Assembly: GCA_001640045.1 (NCBI GenBank)
Contig: LUTY01002562.1
Location: 1-5,342, forward strand
Source of the DNA: Candidatus Thiomargarita nelsonii
GTDB taxonomy: Bacteria; Pseudomonadota; Gammaproteobacteria; Beggiatoales; Beggiatoaceae
Length of the DNA: 5,342 nucleotides
Direction of reading: 5' to 3'
Positions within the stretch are counted from its first letter, which is position 1. Each line of letters begins with the position of its first letter. Positions 1 to 4,002 of this stretch are shown piece after piece. A program made the translations under genes and the position numbers. Under the pieces are notes generated by a model. That model ran no database searches, had not been told where the DNA came from, and saw only the letters and a program-made list of their open reading frames with translations.

Positions 1-118
1 TCCTATTCACCATACCACCTTCAAACAATTCTTTCCACTTTCTAGGTTCTTGAAGCTGATCAACCAGTTCCTCTGCCTTCAAAACTTCCCGATTTACCAA
101 CGATGCCGACGGGCACAT
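1..118 (-). CDS. Partial unrecognised ORF running off the left edge
   Basis: On the minus strand an open frame starts at ATG 118-116 and is still open at position 1, giving about 39 residues. The translation (MCPSASLVNREVLKAEELVD, then a segment rich in Q, E, P, R, K and W, ending in GGMVNR at the edge) is charged, amphipathic and looks coded. I do not recognise the family. There is no clear ribosome binding site before the ATG, and an in-frame TAG lies 9 bases upstream. A second short frame, offset by one, starts at ATG 155-153 (MILISVFLIDDINVPVGIVG) and runs into this region, so the real gene may begin at 155 and carry a frameshift near 90-118. It is divergent from the toxin-antitoxin operon that starts at 289, with about 170 bp between them. 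It could be an intact small gene, the N-terminal part of a larger one, or a pseudogene. Confidence 0.35.
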   Translation of the reverse strand, partial: MCPSASLVNREVLKAEELVDQLQEPRKWKELFEGGMVNR

Positions 119-212
119 TAATATCGTCTATCAAAAAGACTGAGATTAAAATCATATCAAAATTTTTATATATTATTTCAATTAAGTGGCGTGCAGTATA
201 TCTTTTAATTTC

Positions 213-227
213 TTTACCTAAAGTAAA
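213..227. promoter_or_regulatory. Candidate operator palindrome upstream of toxin-antitoxin operon
   Basis: TTTAC-CTAAA-GTAAA is a perfect 5-bp inverted repeat with a 5-bp spacer, 61 bp before the toxin start codon. The downstream antitoxin has a Cro/C1-type helix-turn-helix, and antitoxins of this class usually repress their own operon by binding a short palindrome near the promoter. This is the only neat palindrome I see in the 119-288 gap. A possible -10 (TATAAG, 257-262) lies downstream without a convincing -35. The operator role is inferred. The rest of the gap is plain AT-rich sequence. Confidence 0.3.
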
Positions 228-288
228 CGTTCCCAACAGCGAGAATAATCCGCTTTTATAAGTTTTTACATTTGAAAAAGGTAACTCA

Positions 289-642
289 ATGAATTACTAT
301 AAAGACATGGAAAAAACGCTTGTAACCGTTGTCGAACATGCTCATTATCTTTCACAAGCCGCCAAACTTTTGACGGAAGATCAAAAGCAGAAGATTGTCG
401 ATATGCTTGCTGCTGATCCTGAAATGGGTGATTTGATAATCGGAACAGGCGGGTGTCGAAAGCTTCGATATGCCGCTGTCAAAGGGAAAGGCAAAAGCGG
501 GGGCGTTCGTATTATTCAGTTGTTTGTATCTAAAGACGGTTATGTGCATTTACTGGATGTTTATAAAAAAGGTGAGAAAGACAGTTTAACGAAAGCTGAA
601 AAAAATGAGCTTTCAAAACTGGCAGCGATATTGAAAGGATAG
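289..642 (+). CDS. RelE/HigB2-type toxin of a type II toxin-antitoxin system
   Basis: A 117-residue protein with the features of the RelE/ParE superfamily branch typified by Vibrio cholerae HigB2. Members are ribosome-dependent mRNA interferases in the cytoplasm that cut translated mRNA and are neutralised by the partner antitoxin. Visible signatures are a helical N-terminal half (about 18-44), the GTGGCRKLR block at 52-60, a basic glycine loop GKGKSGGVRII at 66-76, the strand-turn LLDVYKKGEKDSLT at 88-101 and a helical C-terminal tail. The length is normal for the family (about 105-120 residues). The ATG at 289 is chosen because AAAGG at 277-281 sits 7 bases upstream; the next in-frame ATG (307) has no such site. 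The antitoxin gene starts 9 bases after the stop, so the two form a toxin-first operon, the order usual for HigBA. No damage is seen. The exact subfamily name is recalled from sequence resemblance and was not searched. Confidence 0.85.
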   Translation: MNYYKDMEKTLVTVVEHAHYLSQAAKLLTEDQKQKIVDMLAADPEMGDLIIGTGGCRKLRYAAVKGKGKSGGVRIIQLFVSKDGYVHLLDVYKKGEKDSLTKAEKNELSKLAAILKG

Positions 643-651
643 GTAAATAAA

Positions 652-939
652 ATGAGTGAGAGATTTGAATCCTTAAAACAAGGTATGGAAGATGCGATTG
701 CATGGAAAGAAGGTCAGCAAACGGGAGCGCGTGTTCATGTTTTTAATGCGCTTGATGTGGCCGCTATTCGTAAAAAAACAAAGATGACGCAAAAGCTTTT
801 TTCAGACTTTTTTCAAATACCTTTGCCGACTTTAAAGCAATGGGAACAAGGCCAGCGCGTTCCTCAAGGTCCGGCACAAGCTTTGCTAAAAATCATTGAC
901 CGTAATCCTGATCTGGCAAAGGAAATTTTGTCAACATAG
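652..939 (+). CDS. HigA2-type XRE-family antitoxin
   Basis: A 95-residue protein with a Cro/C1-type helix-turn-helix over about residues 34-68: the first helix carries LDVAAIRKKTKMTQ, followed by the turn-recognition segment FSDFFQIPLPTLKQWEQGQR. This matches the antitoxins paired with HigB2-like toxins, which bind the toxin through their N-terminal part and the operon operator through the helix-turn-helix. The N-terminal stretch (1-30) is acidic and helical, as expected for a toxin-binding arm. The C-terminal helix QALLKIIDRNPDLAKEIL is typical of the group. The start at 652 follows AAGGATAGG within the end of the toxin gene, and the 9-bp gap suggests coupled translation. No terminator is evident downstream. 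The gene appears intact, so this pair is probably functional. Confidence 0.87.
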   Translation: MSERFESLKQGMEDAIAWKEGQQTGARVHVFNALDVAAIRKKTKMTQKLFSDFFQIPLPTLKQWEQGQRVPQGPAQALLKIIDRNPDLAKEILST

Positions 940-944
940 AAGCT

Positions 945-1039
945 GTGGCAAAAAGAGGGTACAAGAAGGGAAGCTAACCCAAGAACAAGCTGATGATTTT
1001 TTGAGACGTTTGGGAGAATTTCATAAGAGTAATAAATAG
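945..1039 (+). pseudogene. Possible short coding remnant, probably frameshifted
   Basis: Just after the antitoxin stop, a GTG at 945 begins VAKRGYKKGS and stops at once, while the frame offset by one from 971 reads KLTQEQADDFLRRLGEFHKS and ends at TAG 1037-1039. One missing base near 970 would join them into a product of about 31 residues. The composition (LTQEQADDFLRRL) is protein-like, so this may be the end of a lost gene or a tiny frameshifted one. There is no good ribosome binding site and I do not recognise the family. A chance open frame is possible. Confidence 0.2.
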
Positions 1040-1116
1040 TCTCCTTCTGTTAAAACGGAATTATACGCTTCGCTCGGAACAAAGTGCTTACTGACGAAAC
1101 TATTACGGTTCCAAGC

Positions 1117-1261
1117 TGGGGTGGTGAAAAAGAAGAGTATTGGCATCGAAGAATTAATCCCATTTTTATTCCTCATTGTGGCCCAAATACCTCGTGGTAT
1201 AAAAATGGAATCAACTTCCCTTCTAAAATTTAACCAAATTTGTTTCTTTTTCACCACCCCA
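1117..1261. mobile_element. 145-bp palindromic MITE-like element
   Basis: The segment is bounded by perfect 18-bp inverted repeats, TGGGGTGGTGAAAAAGAA at 1117-1134 and its complement at 1244-1261. A second inverted pair lies nearer the centre: 1155-1172 matches the complement of 1196-1213 at 15 of 18 positions around a shared ATTTTTAT core. The element could therefore fold along most of its length, with a loop near 1173-1195. It is too short to encode a transposase, which fits a non-autonomous miniature inverted-repeat element. A near-duplicate flanks it, ACGGTTCCA at 1105-1113 and ACGGTCCA at 1261-1268, but the left copy is separated from the repeat by a few bases, so the target duplication is uncertain. 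The parent IS family is not identified. A 59-codon open frame crosses it (1054-1233) without a convincing start. Confidence 0.6.
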
Positions 1262-1272
1262 CGGTCCATGTA

Positions 1273-1296
1273 GGGGCAATCCTTTATGGTTGCCCG
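1273..1296. repeat. REP-like hairpin
   Basis: GGGCAATC at 1274-1281 pairs with GGTTGCCC at 1288-1295 around a 6-base loop, an 8-bp stem with one G-T pair. The sequence (TAGGGGCAAT...GGTTGCCCG) resembles short GC-rich palindromes that recur between genes in many bacteria; that is recall and was not checked. It is richer in G+C than its surroundings. It lies 37 bp beyond the stop codon of the minus-strand antitoxin. No T-run follows on either strand, so an intrinsic terminator is less likely than a REP-type repeat, though it could stall transcription or protect the mRNA end. Confidence 0.4.
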
Positions 1297-1332
1297 ATAC
1301 GATATGGCATTTTTGCTCCGCGTGGAAAATGT

Positions 1333-1605
1333 TTAGGCCATTTTCAATTGACTGGTCAAATATTTGTGAACGACGCTAGATAATAATATTTGATAAGACA
1401 TTCCTTCTTCTATAGCCTTCACTTGCATACTTCTGAAATCCTTTTCACTTAGGTGAAAAATAACGCTGTGCGTTTTTGCAAATGTTTGTTTTGCCGATTT
1501 TTTATATTTCTCTAGTTCTTCCCCTTTTGATACCCACTCCCCACGATTAAAAGAATCAAGAATATCTTGCTCTTCTGTATCTAACTTATAATCTTTATTA
1601 AGCAT
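1333..1605 (-). CDS. CopG-type antitoxin of a BrnT-like toxin-antitoxin pair
   Basis: A 90-residue protein starting at ATG 1605-1603, chosen because GGAGG lies 6 bases upstream; a longer frame from 1686 exists but its first 27 codons read the end of the toxin gene out of frame. The C-terminal half carries the ribbon-helix-helix-like signature of the CopG antitoxin family: the strand VIFHLSEKDF at about 48-57, then the helix MQVKAIEEGMSYQILLSSVV at 60-79 and a final HKYLTS segment. The N-terminal half (DTEEQDILDSFNRGEW) is acidic and probably binds the toxin. The start overlaps the end of the toxin frame by 8 bp, indicating translational coupling. The gene is intact although its toxin is broken by an insertion. 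Its normal transcript would begin upstream of the toxin and so pass through the inserted element. A 7-bp AT-rich hairpin (1325-1331 with 1339-1345) overlaps its stop codon. Confidence 0.82.
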   Translation of the reverse strand: MLNKDYKLDTEEQDILDSFNRGEWVSKGEELEKYKKSAKQTFAKTHSVIFHLSEKDFRSMQVKAIEEGMSYQILLSSVVHKYLTSQLKMA

Positions 1606-1727
1606 TTTTGCCCTCCATATAGTTCTTTTTTGCTTCCCTATTAGGAATAACTGTCTTGAGAAAATAATACTTTTCCTCTTCAACATAAGGAACTAAATAA
1701 ACATATGACTCAGTTTTAACAACAAAT

Positions 1728-1852
1728 GGGGGGTTATATGACAAAAGGCACCTTCTGGTGAATAGAGGAGTTTATATTTTACCCTTAAAAATTATAAATA
1801 TAGTGCAAAATTAGTATTCCACCCTAAGGTGTGTTTTCTCATATAACACCCC
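1728..1852. mobile_element. 125-bp MITE-like element inside the toxin gene
   Basis: The ends are imperfect inverted repeats of about 33-38 bp: the left begins GGGGGGTTATATGACAAAA and the complement of the right begins GGGGTGTTATATGAGAAAA, with 27 of 33 positions identical and similarity continuing after a one-base gap. The flanks are identical AAAT tetranucleotides (1724-1727 and 1853-1856), a 4-bp target duplication. The interior (about 50 bp) is very AT-rich and non-coding. Size, long inverted repeats and clean duplication fit a non-autonomous element moved by a full-length IS elsewhere; I cannot assign the family. It adds 129 bp net to the gene, so the frame is kept, but it brings stop codons. 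Confidence 0.8.
1791..1819 (-). promoter_or_regulatory. Possible outward promoter within the MITE
   Basis: Read on the minus strand, the AT-rich core has a consensus -10 TATAAT (1796-1791) with a 17-bp spacer to a weak -35 GAATAC (1819-1814). It points toward the antitoxin gene. If active it could drive the antitoxin without the toxin start. The -35 is poor and AT-rich DNA often contains TATAAT by chance, so this is only a suggestion. Confidence 0.2.
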
Positions 1853-2008
1853 AAATATAGATTGTCTTGGATATTTTTCTTTGTTTGGGTGTTTATAAGT
1901 ATCAAGCAAACCTCCATTTTCAATAAAGAAAACTATCTCTTCAAAAGAAATATTCCGATTCTCCTTTATCCATTGATTTTTTTCTTCATTCCATTCAAAA
2001 TCTTTCAT

Positions 2009-2300
2009 GTATCATATCCTTGTGGGCAAGCAACTCGATCAAAAAACATCATAACATAACCACCGGATTCAATGCGACGCTTTTTAGCATGTAAAATTTT
2101 CGATAACACCTGGGCTAAACCAATACCGATAAAACAAGAGCACATTCGGCTTAAACACATCAACCGCCACCACCCGCCCAACACCCGATCACGCAAAAGC
2201 TCCACCACATCACTTCAATGCGTCGAAGTTCGTCTCTCAAAAGATCGCTCCCCCTGCAACTTCCAACAAACCGTCTGCTGTCCAAAAAATAATAATTTAA
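2009..2300 (-). pseudogene. Probable decayed coding remnant, unidentified
   Basis: No intact gene is convincing in this 290-bp stretch, but it is richer in G+C than its neighbours and, read on the minus strand, holds protein-like pieces in shifting frames: TADGLLEVAGGAIF, then RDELRRIEV, then VELLRDRVLGG, and in a neighbouring frame VAVDVFKPNVLLFYRYWFSP. One of these frames is open as 2208-2005 (67 codons), and its TGA overlaps the ATG of the toxin gene as ATGA. The pattern suggests an old gene broken by several small indels. I do not recognise the protein. The overlap with the toxin start may be fortuitous. The promoter of the toxin-antitoxin pair should also lie here, but I see no strong candidate. 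Confidence 0.3.
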
Positions 2301-2325
2301 TTTGGTTATTTATATCTGGTATAAT
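2296..2325 (+). promoter_or_regulatory. Extended -10 promoter for the replication gene
   Basis: TGGTATAAT at 2317-2325 combines a consensus -10 (TATAAT, 2320-2325) with the TGn extension. The -35 region (TTTAAT 2296-2301 with an 18-bp spacer, or TTAATT 2297-2302 with 17) is weak, as is usual for extended -10 promoters. Transcription would begin near 2332, about 26 bases before the start codon at 2358. The IS insertion now separates this promoter from most of the gene it served. Confidence 0.55.
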
Positions 2326-2357
2326 ACACCCGTAACAATTAACGTAGATAACTTACT

Positions 2358-2515
2358 ATGAGACACGATAACTGGAAACGACGGCGGCAAGGTTTACCTC
2401 CGCTAACACTTCACGAAAAACAACAAATTTTTTTAGAAAAAGAAAAAGCGAGTGGTTATCTCAAAAAAGCCATTATGTTCCACAAAGATATAATAATTGC
2501 CGTCGAAAAATATGC
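2358..2515 (+). pseudogene. N-terminal fragment of interrupted plasmid replication protein gene
   Basis: The gene starts at ATG 2358 and encodes MRHDNWKRRRQGLPPLTLHE, then a lysine- and glutamate-rich helical segment ending in AVEKY before the IS begins at 2516. It is the 5' part of the helicase gene that resumes at about 4018: both are in compatible frames, and joining TATGC at 2511-2515 to TCATAAA from 4018 gives a continuous Y-A-H-K-F-W-G-L. In its present state the frame reads 22 codons into the IS end and stops at 2583-2585, making a 75-residue chimeric peptide. The basic stretch KRRR near the start could contact DNA, but I recognise no domain. The ribosome binding site is weak. It has the extended -10 promoter described at 2296-2325. 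Confidence 0.6.
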
Positions 2516-2542
2516 GGTAGTGTCCCTTAACTGCCTTGATGA
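2516..2542 (+). repeat. Left terminal inverted repeat of the IS
   Basis: 27 bp, perfectly complementary to 3976-4002; the match ends at the next base inward. It is the transposase recognition end. The interrupted replication frame reads through it, adding foreign residues (VVSLNCLDE...). Confidence 0.9.
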
Positions 2543-2581
2543 AATGAGTCATATCGAGAAAGGAATCACAATGCTTAGCAT

Positions 2582-2609
2582 TTGAACTGAACGAAACTGA
2601 CATTATACT
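2582..2609 (+). promoter_or_regulatory. Likely transposase promoter
   Basis: TTGAAC (2582-2587) and TATACT (2604-2609) are separated by 16 bp, close to the sigma-70 consensus. It lies 180 bp before the transposase start, which leaves a long untranslated leader. It is the best candidate within the 250-bp IS leader. Confidence 0.4.
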
Positions 2610-2753
2610 TTATGTATATCGTGATTAAACAACAACAAAAATGCTTCTAAAATGGAATAAAATGATTCTGTGTAATGAAGATTCGTTGCTTCATATCAAA
2701 ATGGAACGGTTGCTCAAAAAATAATTTGACTTCCTTAGCGTGGCATTCTCAAC

Positions 2754-2771
2754 TGAACACATTTTTGTTCA
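2754..2771 (+). repeat. Small hairpin in the transposase leader
   Basis: TGAACA at 2754-2759 pairs with TGTTCA at 2766-2771 around a 6-base AT-rich loop, ending 20 bases before the transposase ATG. A second stem, ATGAAG (2675-2680) with CTTCAT (2689-2694), lies further up. Leader hairpins in insertion sequences can limit translation of transcripts entering from outside; that role is inferred here. Confidence 0.3.
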
Positions 2772-2791
2772 CTTAACGAGAAAAGTCACCA

Positions 2792-3991
2792 ATGAACTGG
2801 GAAACTCTTTATTGTCCAAATCAGTCTTGTTGTTATTATGGAATTCCTTTTTCTGATGGACGTTTGGTAAAAAATGGTTCAAGTCATGGACAAAAACAAG
2901 CACTTTGTAAAGCTTGTGGAAGTAGTATTTCTTTAAGATATCGAACAGCATATTATGGTTTAGACGTGGAAACAACTGTATTTGAAACCGCAATACGAGC
3001 ACTTGCCGAAGGCAATTCAATCCGTGCCACTGCTAGGATCATCCAAGTTGACAAAGATACCGCTTGTGATTGGCTTCATCGGGCGGCACAACATTGTCGT
3101 ATTGTGATGTTGTATCTTTGGCAAAATCTTCATGTCACAGAGTGTCAACTTGATGAATTGTGGAGTTTTATCCATACCAAGGAGCGTAACCTACCTTATG
3201 CCAAGTTCTACCATGAATCATACGGTGATGCTTGGGTCTGGCTTGCTTTTGCACCCGTTTCGCGGGTGGTCTTAGCTTTTGTCATTGGAAAACGCACTCA
3301 AGAAAATGCCAATTTGTTACTTGATAGAGTTGCTCATGTAACTGATGCACATGTTCCTTTCTTTACCAGTGATCAGTTTTCAGAATACAAGAAAGCTTTG
3401 TTGCATACTTATGGACAATGGTATCAACCACTTAGAGCGGGTAATCGAGGGCGTTATCCAAAAACAATTCGGGTTCCTATTCCTGAACTTGTGTATGCAC
3501 AAGTTGTCAAAGTACGCAACCGCAACGGGCGACTAGTTAAGGTCAATAAAAAAATTATCTTTGGTAACGAAAAGAAGCTGAATGAAAAATTAGCAGAATC
3601 TCCAGTGAGTCATGAAGTGAATACCAGTTTTATCGAACGTGATAACCTTACCCAACGTCAGAGTAATCGGCGACTCACGAGACGTTCTAATGGTTTTTCT
3701 AAAGAAATTTATTGGTTTGAGAAGCAATTATGGCTTTCTCTGGCTTACTATCACTTAGTGCTTCCGCACCAAAGTTTACGCCAAGAACTTCTTAATTCTG
3801 AACCCACACTTGGGACTGGTTCTCGTCGACGTTGGCAACCTAGAACACCTGCCATGGCGAATGGTATTACTGATCACATTTGGACAACGGCTGAACTTCT
3901 TTCATATCGGGTACCTGCATCATTTATTGATGAACTTCCTCAACTTGAATATTTGTTTCCGGAGCCTGATAGAGCTCATCAAGGCAGTTAA
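2792..3991 (+). CDS. IS1-family transposase, single-ORF form
   Basis: A 399-residue DDE transposase that moves the surrounding element. The N-terminus has a zinc-ribbon with cysteines at 8, 13, 39 and 42 (YCPNQSC ... LCKACG), followed by a helix-turn-helix at about 66-96 (AIRALAEGNSIRATARIIQV ... TACDWLHRA) for end recognition. The catalytic triad is visible in IS1 context: D121 in DELWSF, D194 in TSDQFSEY and E282 in NTSFIERDNLTQR, with the basic patch RRLTRRSNGFSK at 293-304. Compared with IS1 InsB there is a longer insert between D194 and E282 and a long C-terminal tail. The start at 2792 follows a weak GAGAAAAG site, and an in-frame stop lies just upstream. The last codons (HQGS-stop) are encoded by the right inverted repeat. 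No frameshift or internal stop is present, so the element may still be active. Confidence 0.9.
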   Translation: MNWETLYCPNQSCCYYGIPFSDGRLVKNGSSHGQKQALCKACGSSISLRYRTAYYGLDVETTVFETAIRALAEGNSIRATARIIQVDKDTACDWLHRAAQHCRIVMLYLWQNLHVTECQLDELWSFIHTKERNLPYAKFYHESYGDAWVWLAFAPVSRVVLAFVIGKRTQENANLLLDRVAHVTDAHVPFFTSDQFSEYKKALLHTYGQWYQPLRAGNRGRYPKTIRVPIPELVYAQVVKVRNRNGRLVKVNKKIIFGNEKKLNEKLAESPVSHEVNTSFIERDNLTQRQSNRRLTRRSNGFSKEIYWFEKQLWLSLAYYHLVLPHQSLRQELLNSEPTLGTGSRRRWQPRTPAMANGITDHIWTTAELLSYRVPASFIDELPQLEYLFPEPDRAHQGS

Positions 3992-4002
3992 GGGACACTA
4001 CC
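3976..4002 (-). repeat. Right terminal inverted repeat of the IS
   Basis: 27 bp, perfectly complementary to 2516-2542. It contains the transposase stop codon TAA (3989-3991), so the gene end and the element end overlap. Downstream of that stop the same frame stays open into the replication gene. Confidence 0.9.

Larger units (their letters stand above)
1598..2008 (-). pseudogene. BrnT-type toxin gene disrupted by a MITE
   Basis: From ATG 2008-2006 the minus strand reads MKDFEWNEEKNQWIKENRNI, SFEEIVFFIENGG and on to KYPRQSIF, the N-terminal part of the BrnT toxin family (small cytoplasmic RelE-fold ribonucleases). After residue 52 the frame enters an inserted element and stops at 1811. The missing end lies beyond the element: VVKTESYVYLVPYVEEEKYY, FLKTVIPNREAKKNYMEGKN and A, ending in TAA at 1600-1598. 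Removing 1728-1852 plus one 4-bp target duplication joins the halves exactly in frame, giving 93 residues, a normal family length. AAGG lies about 9 bases before the start. The antitoxin start overlaps the end by 8 bp. As it stands the product is a 65-residue protein with 13 foreign residues, lacking the conserved C-terminal strands, and is probably inactive. The interruption looks recent, as both halves are otherwise undamaged. Confidence 0.85.
2516..4002 (+). mobile_element. Complete IS1-family insertion sequence (ISMhu11-like)
   Basis: A 1487-bp element bounded by perfect 27-bp inverted repeats that begin GGTAGTGTCCCTTAACTGCC, similar in style to IS1 ends (GGTAATG...). It carries one transposase gene (2792-3991) with an IS1-type DDE domain fused to the zinc-ribbon/HTH part, without the two-frame InsA/InsB arrangement of classical IS1; this single-frame, longer form matches the ISMhu11 subgroup as I recall it. 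About 250 bp of leader precedes the transposase. The element is inserted in the replication gene. No clean 8-9 bp target duplication is present: the left flank ends AAATATGC (2508-2515), and the nearest match on the right, ATATATGC (4010-4017), lies 7 bases beyond the repeat. Confidence 0.85.

Noticed and set aside
1054..1233. Plus-strand frame reading TDETITVPSWGGEKEEYWHR
   Set aside because: It looks protein-like, but it crosses the perfect inverted repeat into the MITE, has only a GTG candidate start with no ribosome binding site, and ends inside the element.
1021..1269. 82-codon minus-strand ORF
   Set aside because: It spans the whole 145-bp palindromic element and both flanks, has no convincing ribosome binding site, and its ends are the inverted repeats. 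It is most likely a chance frame.
1325..1345. 7-bp hairpin GAAAATG/CATTTTC overlapping the antitoxin stop, as a terminator
   Set aside because: The stem is AT-rich and no T-run follows in the minus-strand direction, so an intrinsic terminator is not supported.
1261..1383. Plus-strand frame continuing after the MITE (VGAILYGCPIRYGIFAPRGK...)
   Set aside because: It runs about 50 bp antisense into the well-supported antitoxin gene and encodes the REP-like hairpin, so it is probably a shadow.
1606..1686. Longer antitoxin start (MLKRKSIIF...)
   Set aside because: These codons overlap the 3' part of the toxin gene in another frame; the ATG at 1605 has GGAGG at proper spacing and matches the usual coupled overlap.
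2072..2335. 87-codon plus-strand ORF
   Set aside because: It is rich in H, R, T and C with no start signal, and it ends in the promoter of the replication gene. It is opposite the decayed minus-strand fragments.
2769..3020. 83-codon minus-strand ORF
   Set aside because: Antisense to the N-terminal part of the transposase gene; no independent coding evidence.
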